In this document: in pieces, positions 1-8,640 of the stretch
Position numbering within the stretch: position 1 is the stretch's first letter
Layout: each line of letters starts with the position of its first letter
Assembly: GCF_002910825.1 (NCBI RefSeq)
Contig: NZ_NEUB01001039.1
Span: 379-64,378, forward strand
Reading direction: 5' to 3'
From: Streptomyces sp. SM1
GTDB taxonomy: Bacteria; Actinomycetota; Actinomycetes; Streptomycetales; Streptomycetaceae
Length of the DNA stretch: 64,000 bases
Translations under genes and position numbers: made by a program
The notes under the pieces: generated by a model
The model's input: only the letters and a program-made list of their open reading frames with translations
Databases searched by the model: none
Told to the model about the DNA's origin: nothing

Positions 1-571
1 GGGCCGCGACGGGCTCCCCGGTGCCGCCCGGCCCGTGGTCGACGAACGCCATCAGCGGATGATGGCCGTAGCTCCGCTTCCAGGTCGGGGCCGCGTCCTC
101 CTTCTCGGAGTGCGCGATCACCAGCACCCCGTCGAGGTCGACGGTCACCGTCCCGTCCGCGTCGGGCGCCGCCCGGCCGGCCAGCCGCCAGACCCGCTCA
201 CGGGCTTGGGCCCGCGCGGAGCGGATCGCCTGCAGGGCCTTCTCCCCGGAAGCGGCAAGGGCGTCGATCAGACGGGAGACCGTCGGATCGGAGGCCACCG
301 GCCCGAACACGGCCGGCTCGGCCCGCAGCATGCCCACGTCCGCCAGGCAGTCCCCGCCCGACGCGACCGCCAACGCGATATCCAGCAGGACCTTCCCGGG
401 ATCGTGAACGGCCCGCGGCTTCCGCCACGGCGACAGCACCCCGGATATCGCCTGGTCAAGGCCGCTCTTGCGGACCGTCTCCACCAGCAGGACCGAACCG
501 GCCTGCGAGACCACCGCCCGGCCGCCGCCCTCGGTACGGACACGCGGGTAGGACCCGATACGCTTCTTCAC
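1..571 (-). mobile_element. IS1380-family transposase, N-terminal part, cut by the window edge
   Basis: Reading the minus strand from a GTG at 571 gives a continuous frame to base 1 that begins VKKRIGSYPRVRTEGGG and contains the VDLDGVLV segment, where IS1380-family DDE transposases carry their first catalytic aspartate. The N-terminal helical region (VLLDIALAVASGGDCLADV) and the SDPTVSRLIDAL segment also fit the family. About 190 codons are visible; the remaining catalytic domain lies outside the window, so intactness cannot be judged. Other frames here are shadows. Confidence 0.8.
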
Positions 572-573
572 CT

Positions 574-646
574 GGAGAGTGCTTCTTTCCTTGCGGCGAC
601 ATGGACCCTAGACAAGTCCCATCGTTGCAGGTCAGGAGCACTCTCC
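574..646. repeat. 10-bp inverted repeat upstream of the IS1380 transposase
   Basis: GGAGAGTGCT at 574-583 is matched exactly by AGCACTCTCC at 637-646, just upstream of the transposase GTG. It lies where the IS end and its promoter should be. It could be an operator, or part of the element terminus. Which it is cannot be settled without the other end of the IS. Confidence 0.4.
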
Positions 647-1636
647 GCTTATTTGATCAACCCTCGGACACCCCACCCCGTGAAAGCGCGAGGTTAGGGG
701 GCAGGGCCCAGGACGCCGGACGGCGGCCTGCCGCCAGCCCAGTCGCTTGGAGGTCGCGGTGACCTGATTGTGTGAGGCTCCGGTGATCGCGGCGATGTAG
801 GTGCGGGCGAGGGCCGGCTTTCCGCGCCAGGTCACCGCTGGGATGGGCAGGTCACCAGCGAGAAGCGGTTCCATGAAGGCCTTGAGCGAGGCCAGTGAGG
901 CGGGAGTGGACTTGTTGGCGGCGGCGGCCGCGCGAAGTCTCTCCATTTCGACCCAGGCGGTGAGGATGTCGTCGCTGAAGTCCTCGACCATGCGGATGGC
1001 CCAGATCAGCATGGGGCCCATGGTCTGCTCGGCGATCGCCTCGGTGGTGTTCTCTCCCTCTGCGGTCGCCGCCGGCAGATAGTCGTCCACTCCTTCGGTC
1101 TCCCAGGGTGGGCAGCCGATCCCGCTGGGCCGGCTGCTGAGCTGGTCGAAGGCCCACAGCCTTGTCATGGAAGCCAGCATGTAGTGCACCGTGATGCGAG
1201 ATGCCCCGCTGTCCCGCAGCGTGTGGCCGTATTCGCCTAGCACGTGCGAGGTGCAGTCGCTGAGCTTGGTGATGCCGCGTTCGGTGAGCCACTCGGCCAG
1301 CCGGGCCCAGACTCCGACGGTCTTGCTGGTCGACTCAGGGCCCTGCTGCGACCGCCAGGACGGACTGCGTGCACGCAGGAAGACGGACGACAGCTCGTTG
1401 TTGATCAACATCCAGACCAGCAGGCGCATCTCCTCGCGGAGTGCTTCGGGGAACGACGCCAGGTGGATCGTGTTCTGTGTGACGCCTGGATTGCCGTTCA
1501 TGGGGATCAGGGGCCAGGACGGGTCGGCGAAGCACGCGATCGGCCCCGTGTAGCCGTCGACGACGCGGTGGGCGGGGATGACGGGTGTGTCCGGTCCGGG
1601 GAGGGCGGGAAGCTGAAGGGCCGCGGTAGCCGTCAC
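632..1636 (-). CDS. third protein of a recombinase trio (accessory integrase-like protein)
   Basis: This 334-residue protein overlaps the upstream recombinase by ATGA (1633-1636), so the two are translationally coupled. It contains a phage-integrase SAM-like N-terminal segment (VWARLAEWLTERGITKLSDCTSHVLGEYGHTLRDSG) but no recognisable R-HxxR-Y catalytic set. Three adjacent recombinase-type genes in one orientation resemble Tn554-type modules or recombinase-in-trio elements, where the third protein assists two tyrosine recombinases. The C-terminal tail from about residue 305 runs into the IS1380 boundary at 632 and may not be native. Confidence 0.6.
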   Translation of the reverse strand: MTATAALQLPALPGPDTPVIPAHRVVDGYTGPIACFADPSWPLIPMNGNPGVTQNTIHLASFPEALREEMRLLVWMLINNELSSVFLRARSPSWRSQQGPESTSKTVGVWARLAEWLTERGITKLSDCTSHVLGEYGHTLRDSGASRITVHYMLASMTRLWAFDQLSSRPSGIGCPPWETEGVDDYLPAATAEGENTTEAIAEQTMGPMLIWAIRMVEDFSDDILTAWVEMERLRAAAAANKSTPASLASLKAFMEPLLAGDLPIPAVTWRGKPALARTYIAAITGASHNQVTATSKRLGWRQAAVRRPGPCPLTSRFHGVGCPRVDQISGECS

Positions 1637-3381
1637 TGGTCGAGGTCTCCGTTGAGCAGGTAGTCGATGAGTTCACGGTCGCCGGCGGTGACCTGCGTCA
1701 GGGCCTTGTCCCAGTCCGCTCCGAGGAGACGTTTGAGGTGTTCCAGCCGAGCGTGTGCGTCTCCCCAGTCGCTCTGCCACTGGCCGGGATCCATGACGGT
1801 CCGCAGGTTGTCCAGGGCATGGTGAAGATGGGCGAGCCGGCTGTGGTGAGCGGGATGAACGCGGGCGTTCGGGCAGGCCAAACACATGAGGAACGAGGCC
1901 CCGCAGCCCCCGTCGCCGCTGGGGAAGGGACTGTTGTCGTAGTCATGGCAGTCGGCGGTGGCCGTCGGATGGTCCGCCGGATCGGCCGTCTCCCGCACTT
2001 GGGCGGCGAACGTCACCTCACGGGCCTTGGTGACGACCGCCTCGGCCGCTGCCGCAATGACCGGAATGGCTGCTGCCTGGGCCCGGGGGTCAGTCAGGAC
2101 GTAGGTGCTGTCGTGGGTGTCCTGGCTGTTCTGTCCGGGCTCCCGGCGGTGCACCACGTTCACTGTCCGGCGCCCCCGGCGAAACGGTGAGGACGCGAAC
2201 CCCTCCGCCTCGGACCACACCTTCGCGGCCTGTCCAGTGATCCCGAACCGGAACAAGCCGGCGCTGTCCTTCTTCTGCCGTTCGGGGCTCTCGGCGTTGT
2301 CGGGCCTGGTAGTGCGCCAGATGACGAAGCGATCCGTGCCGGGGCGAAGTTCGTGGACAGCTGCTCGTGCGAAGACGGTGGCCTCCAGGGCCTGTGTGAT
2401 CAGCCGGCCCGGGGTGTCCGCCCCGTAATCGGTGAGGTTACGGGTCTCGAAGTAGTGGCCGCCGCCGCGCTTGCGTTTCTCCAGCTCGACCCGGTAGATC
2501 CGGTTGCCGTCCGTGCCGGCATCCGGCGTCGCCCGCGGCACCGCCAGACGGCTGATCACCGAAAGGTTCCAGCCGTGCTCGGCCATCAGCAGCACCCCGA
2601 GCGCAACCGCTTCCATACGGGTCAGGAAGAGTCGCTGCCACGTGTGCCGGGAATTCTCGCCGCCCAGAACTCTCATGTAGCGGTGGATGATCCGGTTGCC
2701 GTGTGTCTCTGTCGCGTAGCAGGGAGGCTCACCAGTCCGAGCGATGCAGTCCAGTGCCTCACCCAGCAGCCATTCGTCGCTGTCCCGGGCGAAGGAACCC
2801 GACCGCCAGTCGGCCAGGTGCCGGGCGTTCTCGGTGATCCTCAAGTGTGCTGACCGGAACGTTCGCCGTGCCCGGGAGGTGATCGCGGCGAACTCGGCGT
2901 CCTCGAAGGACGTCTCCGTCACCTTCGGCTGGGGTATTCGCTTGGACAGAGCTTCGCGTGCGTCGGCCGTCAGCCGAGGATCATCCAGCAGCAGGCCGCT
3001 CACCACGGTGAGTTCCTTGTAGCCGATCGTCTGCGTGTTCCTGCGGCTGAGTTCCCACTCCTTCCAGACCGCTGCGGTCAAGGCATCGAGGTCGGCCACC
3101 GGTTCCTCAAGCGCGGACAGGTGCTCGGCGAACGTCTCCAGATGGACCCAGTGGTGTCTGCTGGTTAGGTGAGAGGCCCACCTGCTCGGAACGCAGCGGG
3201 CGGCGAACAGCCGGGCCAGCGACCTGCGCATGGCGTCGGAGACCGGCAATTCCCGGAAGTCGTAGGTCTCGACATGTCCGTCGCCGTCACGGTGCTTGAC
3301 GACGAACCCGTCGGAGACGAGGACCGGTGGCCTGCGCTGGGGAGTTGTCGGCAGCGACGCTGTCCGACCCCGCCGGCTCAT
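1633..3381 (-). CDS. tyrosine recombinase-like protein B of the trio (TnpB-like)
   Basis: The ATG at 3381 overlaps the natural stop of recombinase A (3378). The product is about 582 residues and includes FLTRMEAVALGVLLM, a plausible first catalytic arginine. Near residue 440 is a region with RRGRRTVNVVHRRE followed by THDSTYVLTDP, which could supply the H/R and tyrosine of a divergent integrase. A cysteine/histidine-rich stretch near residue 505 (ADCHDY, GGCGASFLMCLACPNARVHPAHHSR) may bind zinc. The length fits Tn554 TnpB-type proteins. A frameshift in the upstream gene leaves this frame open continuously back to 4563, giving an apparent 976-codon fusion that I regard as artificial. Confidence 0.65.
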   Translation of the reverse strand: MSRRGRTASLPTTPQRRPPVLVSDGFVVKHRDGDGHVETYDFRELPVSDAMRRSLARLFAARCVPSRWASHLTSRHHWVHLETFAEHLSALEEPVADLDALTAAVWKEWELSRRNTQTIGYKELTVVSGLLLDDPRLTADAREALSKRIPQPKVTETSFEDAEFAAITSRARRTFRSAHLRITENARHLADWRSGSFARDSDEWLLGEALDCIARTGEPPCYATETHGNRIIHRYMRVLGGENSRHTWQRLFLTRMEAVALGVLLMAEHGWNLSVISRLAVPRATPDAGTDGNRIYRVELEKRKRGGGHYFETRNLTDYGADTPGRLITQALEATVFARAAVHELRPGTDRFVIWRTTRPDNAESPERQKKDSAGLFRFGITGQAAKVWSEAEGFASSPFRRGRRTVNVVHRREPGQNSQDTHDSTYVLTDPRAQAAAIPVIAAAAEAVVTKAREVTFAAQVRETADPADHPTATADCHDYDNSPFPSGDGGCGASFLMCLACPNARVHPAHHSRLAHLHHALDNLRTVMDPGQWQSDWGDAHARLEHLKRLLGADWDKALTQVTAGDRELIDYLLNGDLDQ

Positions 3382-4953
3382 GCCGCCGCTCGCGACGGAA
3401 CCCGCATCTTCGCGTCGATGTCCTGGATGCCCTCGGCTTCGCGCGCCAGGCGAGCGAACACATCGTCCATCTCCCGCTCTGTCTGCTCCCCCTGCCTGCC
3501 CGCCGGTGCGGTGGCCAGCAAGGACCTCAGCTGCAGATCGGCGACCGGGGCTCAGATACCGCTCCCGCGTGGTCTCGATGTGAGAGTGGCCCAGCAAGTC
3601 CTGAACCATCCGCCAGGGATCCCCATAGAGAAGCCGGTAGTCCCGCCGTTCCTCCGGGGTCAGACCCATCCGCTGGTCCAGCAGATGGTGCAAGATCACC
3701 AGCATGTAGAGGGCGAAACTGTGCCGGCAGGAATGGGGAGTCGCATAAGGGGCCTTGCTGCTGTGCGGATCCAGCCGGCGTTCCGATGCCGGGTCCAGAA
3801 TGGCCCGGCACCGCTTGTTGGCCGCCGTGAAGACGTTCTCCCACGAATGCGGCTGAAACGGCAGGCCTCTTTCGTTCAGCCACAACCACAACGGCTCGGG
3901 ACCGTTCGGCCCCTCGGTGTACCAGGTCATGCGCTCTTCTGCGAGCGCGTCCGTCAGCGCGACGCGGCCCATGGCGCCGTCGCGGTCTTGCCAGTGCACG
4001 ATCGGCTTGGGGCCGCGTGTCACCTTCGTAACCAGCCGCATGTCCCTGACACCGTCGTATCGCCCCTTCGCCTGAGCCTTGCGGATCACCTCGGCTCGAG
4101 AGGAGTCGACGTAATTCTCGATGTCACCGACCACGCCAGCCGCGACGTAGTAGGTGCGGGCCTGCTTGGATCGTGTGACCGCCGCCGCCAGTCGGCCGGT
4201 GTAGTAGCGCCCGCCTTCGAGCCGGAGTGAGGGGACCTCGAACGTCAGCAGCGAGGCTCCTTCGAGCCGTCGCAGCCCGGACGAGTACAGCAACCGCACA
4301 AACGCGACGTTGCGGTCCTCCAGCCGTCCCACCCAGCCCGGGGCGCGAAGCCCGTCAGCCCCGCGTCCCCGCAGTCCGACATCCACCCAGAGCCGGAATG
4401 TACGAGGGGTCAACCAATGCACATTGCTGGCCTTGGTGTTCTTCGCCTTGTCGTCCGGGACCTCGATGATCTGTCCATAGCGGCCGGTCACTTGGTGAGT
4501 AGGGACAGGATTACGCGGCACGAACGCGTTCCTCGGCTTCGACGCCCACTTGTACAAGCTCATCAGCGCTGCCAGTTCGCGGACCCACTTGTTCCCGCCG
4601 ACACGAACAGGGTTATCCAGCGAATCCTGACGCTAGTACTGGAAATCATTCACGTCGGATTCCACTGCCTGCGTCCATATCTTCCCGCGGAGCCAAAGGA
4701 AGTTGAAGAATAGGCAGTGATCAGTGGTGTAGTTCCGCTTCGTCTCTGTCGTGTAGCCCCGGAAGGGGCTACTGATGGTGTAGAGACTGAGCAGCTCATC
4801 CACTCGGTAGTCCGGTGCCAGGAAGATCGGATCCCCAGGACGAACCCCCACAGACTCCTCTCGCTCCGCAAGATCAGCCCACCCTGCCAACGCAGCACTA
4901 GGAGGCCCCTCCATCGCCGTCGTCGGCACCCAAAACACACGCCACTTGCTCAC
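3378..4953 (-). pseudogene. tyrosine recombinase A (TnpA-like), broken by amber stop and frameshift
   Basis: The frame starts at 4953 (MSKWRVFWVPTTAMEG), carries an integrase SAM-like N-terminus (TTETKRNYTTDHCLFFNFLW), and hits TAG at 4633-4635 where the same frame then continues RQDSLDNPVRVGGNKWVREL. One base change (TGG to TAG) explains it. Catalytic motifs follow: SGLRRLEG, PHSCRHSFALYM, LLGHSHIETTRERYLS. At the G run 3547-3550 one extra base shifts the frame. Removing it restores LQLRSLLATAPAGRQ, ending at TGA 3378 and overlapping the ATG of recombinase B. Two lesions argue for decay, although the frameshift alone could be a sequencing error in a homopolymer. Confidence 0.75.
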
Positions 4954-4976
4954 GTAGCCACCCTGTCAGATCGGCT

Positions 4977-5648
4977 TCAACACACCGATTCAATAGGGAA
5001 CACGTCCCACTTCTGCTCCAGCCAGGGGGTGACGTCGACGGTGGTGGTGGCGTACGCGTCCGGCACCGCGAGCACATCTTTGCCGACGGCCTCCAGAAGC
5101 GGCCCGAGTTCGCCGACACCGGACTCGGGGTGCGTGGCGAAGTACAAGGCGTGGGGTTGCCAGGGCTTCCCTGCTTCAGGGTGAAGGTGCGGGATGCCCG
5201 CGTCCTGAGCGGCGAGGAGAGCGGCCTGGTGGGTGCGGCGGTGGTCCGGGTGGCCGGTCAGCTGGCCCAGGGCGTCGTGCGTGACCACGATGTCGGGGCG
5301 GAACGAGCGGATCTGGTGGACCAGGGCGGCGACCACCTCGTCGAGCGGTGCGTCGATGAGCCGGGGACGGCCGGGAGCCGCCTGCGGGTTGCGGGCATCG
5401 CCGTATCCGAGCATGCGGGGCGGACCCGCGCCGAGCGCCTGCAAGGCGTTGGCGAGTTCGGGAGCGCGCGGGCTGTCGGGTGCCCATGTCATGGTGACGA
5501 CGGCGGTGGGCGCGTGCGCGGCGGCGTGCTGGGCGAGGACGCCGCCGGCGAGGAGGCTCTCGTGGTCGGGGTGCGCGAACACGCCGAGCAGGGGCGGCAT
5601 CGTGGAGGACGCCGCTGTCTCGGGGATCAGCTCGTCGGAGTCAGGCAC
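4977..5648 (-). CDS. PIG-L family deacetylase, probably truncated at the C-terminus
   Basis: This LmbE/PIG-L zinc amidase-type protein has the signature AHPDHE (about residues 25-30), a THDALGQLTGHPDHRRTH metal-binding segment and the usual VDVTPWLEQKWD near the end. The family normally removes N-acetyl groups from GlcNAc-type substrates. Homologues continue some 30 or more residues past EQKW with an AHRS-type ending. Here the frame changes to VFPIESVC and stops right beside the recombinase module (gene start 4953), so insertion of that module probably removed the true C-terminus. It overlaps the preceding operon gene by 8 bp. Start could also be the internal Met at residue 17. Confidence 0.75.
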   Translation of the reverse strand: MPDSDELIPETAASSTMPPLLGVFAHPDHESLLAGGVLAQHAAAHAPTAVVTMTWAPDSPRAPELANALQALGAGPPRMLGYGDARNPQAAPGRPRLIDAPLDEVVAALVHQIRSFRPDIVVTHDALGQLTGHPDHRRTHQAALLAAQDAGIPHLHPEAGKPWQPHALYFATHPESGVGELGPLLEAVGKDVLAVPDAYATTTVDVTPWLEQKWDVFPIESVC

Positions 5649-7950
5649 GCTGTCCCCCTGCGGCCGAAAGGCTCAGTGTGCCAGCGGGGGTTCGGCCCGG
5701 CCACTGGAAGACAAGTCGTGCGCTGTGCTTGTCGAGCACGTCACCGGGCGGCAGTTGGTCGTCGGGCGTTGCCGCTGGGTGGACGGTCATCGGCGGGTAG
5801 CCGCTCTCGCGCACCTCGCGGTCCCAGACGCGCACACACTCCGCGAAACGCTCCGCCACCTCGTCTGCTGCTGGGCCGTAGGCGTGGATGAAGAACTCGG
5901 TGAGACGGTCGGCCGGATCCGGGGCGTCCTTGACCTTGCGGTAGGTCAGGTAGGCGAGGGAGCCGTCCGAAAGCATCGCCGCTGCGTCCTGCTGCGCCAC
6001 CAGCGTGGAACCTTCCTGCGCGGTCAGGCGGCAGAACCCAGGCAGCGTCGTCGCGGCGTAGATCTGCAAGGTCTCGAAATTGAAGGTGCCCCGGACCACC
6101 AGGCCGGTGGCGAGCTCGCGGCGGGGCCCGCGCAGCGCCTGCTCAAGTCCCGCGGTGTCACCGGGCTCGCCGTCTTCCCACCGCACGGTGACCTCGCCTT
6201 CGGCCAGGGGGACGACGGGGGCCGTGCGGGCGGCGGCGCCGCGGTCCCGCACGAACCCGCAGTACGTCCAGTGCTCGCAGTGCAGCACGTCGCCGCGCCG
6301 GACCAGGGTGAGGGAGCGGGTGTAGCCGCCCATCTCCAGCGGCACCACCAACCGTGCGCCCTCACGGAGTTGCTCGCGCCAGGCCGGGGCGACGTCAGCC
6401 GCGTTGTGCGTGATCACCACCCCGTCGAACCCCTGGCCGGGGACGTGGCCCGGTGCGCCGAGACCACCGTCGCCTAGGACGGCGGTGACCCGGCCGCTGC
6501 CGGCCTCCGCGCCCAGCCGCTGCGTGCGGTGCACCACGTACGGGTCGACGTCCACCGTGACGACCCGTCCGGCCGGTCCGACGACGTGGGCGAGCAGCTC
6601 CGCGTTGTACCCGCCGGAGCCGACCTCGAGGACGGCCGCCCCGGGCGTCAGCTGGAGTTGCTCGGCCATGTCGGCCTGGAGCCAGGGGGCGCTGACCGAG
6701 CTGGTCGCCCGGCCGTGCTCGTCCCGGCGGGTGACGACGGCCAGGTCCTCGTCGTAGACGGTCTTGAGGTCCGTCTCCGGTGCGAACCGGTGCCGGGGCA
6801 CCGTGCGCAGCGCCTCTTGGACCACGGCGGAGGGCGCCCAGTCGCCGGCGATGACGGCCTCTGCCATGCGGTGGCGCAGCCGGACGGCTTCGGCCGGTTC
6901 CCCGGGTACCGGCGGGTGTTCGGCGGCGGTCGGGTAGGCGTTGACGGTCGGCAGGCCGGGGATGACACCGGGCCAGACGGCATCCAGTGCGTTCGCGGCC
7001 GGGGTGAACACCGGGCCGAGACATCCGAGACCGTGGGGGTCGTGCCATTCCCAGCGGGTGAACTTGTGCGGCTCCGCGGTGGTGAGGGTGCCGGTGAAGC
7101 CGGTGATCCGGATCACGGCGGTCACCCGCGGGACGCCCTGGGCGGCGTCGGTGAGGATGGACACCACGCTGGCGCCGGTGGCGTGCAGGCCGGTCTCCTC
7201 GGCGAGCTCGCGTACCCCGGCTCCGTCCAGCGGTTCCGCACCGTCGATCTTCCCGCCCGGAGCCTCCCACATGCCGCGTTTGGACCAGCCGAGCAGGACA
7301 CGCCCGTGCTCGTCGGTCACGACGGCCAGCGCCCCGGCAACCGCGTAGCCGGTGGCCGGCACGGATCGCTCCATGGCGACCGTGTCCGCACACGGACCGC
7401 GCAGGACCAGCGCCGCCAGGTCGCCGACGGCGATGCGCTGCACGCTCGTCCATCCGCAGGTGAGGGCGGAGATCTCATCATCGTCCAGTGCGATGTGTCG
7501 CTTCTCGGCCGGGGTGTGCGCGGCCAGCGGGGTGATGACCAGCATGGTGCCGCCCTCGCGCAGTCGGCGCCCGAGCGCGTGCAGGACACGGGTGCGGTCA
7601 TGCAAGAAGGCCACCGAGAGGCGGAAGACCACCAGGTCATAAAGGTCGTTGCCCAGCGGGGCGGGGTCGTCGCGTTCGACGTCCAGGCACAGCCACCGCA
7701 CCTCCGCGTCGGGGTATTCGGTGCGGGCCTGCTCCAGGGCGCCCTCGGCGAAGTCCGCTCCGTCGACGGTGTACCCGAGCGAGGCAAGGTACACGGACAT
7801 CTCGCCCGTCCCGCACCCAACGTCGAGCGCGCGGCCGCCCTCGGGCGCCGGCGCGTGCTCGACGATCAGGCCCTTCTCGTCGTCCCCGAGCCGTCGGAAG
7901 CCTCGCCCCTCGGTGTAGCGCTTGGACCAGTCAGTCCGGGTGATTCCCAC
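5641..7950 (-). CDS. three-domain protein: SAM methyltransferase, NUDIX hydrolase, PIMT-like methyltransferase
   Basis: A 769-residue fusion. Residues 40-190 form a class I methyltransferase (ALDVGCGTGEMSVYL, SAM motif I). Residues 200-330 form a NUDIX domain with a full box at 232-254 (PGGKIDG...RELAEETGL). From about 355 a protein-L-isoaspartate methyltransferase-like domain appears (RHRFAPE at 385-391; VLEVGSGGYNAELL at 438-451; DGVVITHNAADVAP), followed by a C-terminal domain of about 150 residues. This resembles methyltransferases annotated as FxLD-system enzymes, which accompany small peptides and may form aspartate methyl esters or aspartimide. It sits late in a tightly packed operon. 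The substrate is not known. Confidence 0.8.
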   Translation of the reverse strand: MGITRTDWSKRYTEGRGFRRLGDDEKGLIVEHAPAPEGGRALDVGCGTGEMSVYLASLGYTVDGADFAEGALEQARTEYPDAEVRWLCLDVERDDPAPLGNDLYDLVVFRLSVAFLHDRTRVLHALGRRLREGGTMLVITPLAAHTPAEKRHIALDDDEISALTCGWTSVQRIAVGDLAALVLRGPCADTVAMERSVPATGYAVAGALAVVTDEHGRVLLGWSKRGMWEAPGGKIDGAEPLDGAGVRELAEETGLHATGASVVSILTDAAQGVPRVTAVIRITGFTGTLTTAEPHKFTRWEWHDPHGLGCLGPVFTPAANALDAVWPGVIPGLPTVNAYPTAAEHPPVPGEPAEAVRLRHRMAEAVIAGDWAPSAVVQEALRTVPRHRFAPETDLKTVYDEDLAVVTRRDEHGRATSSVSAPWLQADMAEQLQLTPGAAVLEVGSGGYNAELLAHVVGPAGRVVTVDVDPYVVHRTQRLGAEAGSGRVTAVLGDGGLGAPGHVPGQGFDGVVITHNAADVAPAWREQLREGARLVVPLEMGGYTRSLTLVRRGDVLHCEHWTYCGFVRDRGAAARTAPVVPLAEGEVTVRWEDGEPGDTAGLEQALRGPRRELATGLVVRGTFNFETLQIYAATTLPGFCRLTAQEGSTLVAQQDAAAMLSDGSLAYLTYRKVKDAPDPADRLTEFFIHAYGPAADEVAERFAECVRVWDREVRESGYPPMTVHPAATPDDQLPPGDVLDKHSARLVFQWPGRTPAGTLSLSAAGGQRA

Positions 7951-7983
7951 AGATCGCTCCTCGTTCGTGAAAGGCAGGCGGTG

Positions 7984-8640
7984 TCAGGGCAGTTCGACGG
8001 GTCCGTACAGGGCGGCCGGCTGCTGGGTCTGCAGTGCCCAGTACCGGTCGCCGAACGACCAGTGCCACCATTCGGTTCGGTACGGGACCATGCCAGCGGC
8101 GGCAAGGGCACGGCTCAAAGTGGCCCGGTTCGTGCGGGCCGGGCCGCTGAGGCCGGGGGCGTCGGTGTAGCAGGCGCCGTCGGACTCCTCCGGTGAAGCG
8201 TTGACGCGCGTTCCCATGTCCAGCTCGCGCCCCTGGTGGTCGATCAGCGGCACGTCGACGGCCGCGCCGGCGGAGTGCGGCGCAATCTCCGGAGGCGACA
8301 CGAAGCGGCTGGCGGCCGCCCGGAGCTCGGCCGCCTGCCAGTCCGGGTGGCCGCGCGCGAGCTCGTCGGAGTACTCCTCGAAGTACCGACGCTGCAGGGC
8401 CGGCGGCCGGAAGCCCTCGACGAACAGCAGCGACACACCGGTGGGAAGCAGCGACTGGGCGTGCAGCAACCGGGCAAGAACGCCTTGCCGAACGTGGGCC
8501 CAAGCGCCCGCCGCGTCCCGTTTGCGGTCGTCGACCTTCAGACCGTGCGCGCGGGCGTCGACGAGGACCTCGCCGCACTCCTGGACGGGGATCGCGGCGA
8601 CTCTCCGGTCGGACATCAAGACAATGTTGCTGGCGGTCAC
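7984..8640 (-). CDS. VanX-type D-Ala-D-Ala dipeptidase (M15 family)
   Basis: A GTG at 8640 overlaps the stop of the upstream GNAT-NUDIX gene. The 218-residue protein has the M15 zinc site in order: APHSAGAAVDV (the SxHxxGxAxD-type motif) and TEWWHWSFGDRYW (ExxH with catalytic Glu and His ligand). FVEGFRPPALQ supplies the usual substrate-binding arginine region. No signal peptide is evident, so it should act in the cytoplasm as VanX does. No vanH/vanA genes are nearby, so vancomycin resistance is unlikely; a dipeptidase acting on a peptide or on cell-wall dipeptide for the neighbouring operon is more plausible. Confidence 0.85.
   Translation of the reverse strand: MTASNIVLMSDRRVAAIPVQECGEVLVDARAHGLKVDDRKRDAAGAWAHVRQGVLARLLHAQSLLPTGVSLLFVEGFRPPALQRRYFEEYSDELARGHPDWQAAELRAAASRFVSPPEIAPHSAGAAVDVPLIDHQGRELDMGTRVNASPEESDGACYTDAPGLSGPARTNRATLSRALAAAGMVPYRTEWWHWSFGDRYWALQTQQPAALYGPVELP

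Noticed and set aside
1633-4563. 976-codon single integrase gene
   Set aside because: It arises only because a frameshift removes the stop of recombinase A; the ATGA at 3378-3381 marks the true boundary between two proteins.
7984-8640. Vancomycin resistance cassette
   Set aside because: A VanX-type enzyme alone with no vanH or vanA ligase nearby does not support resistance.
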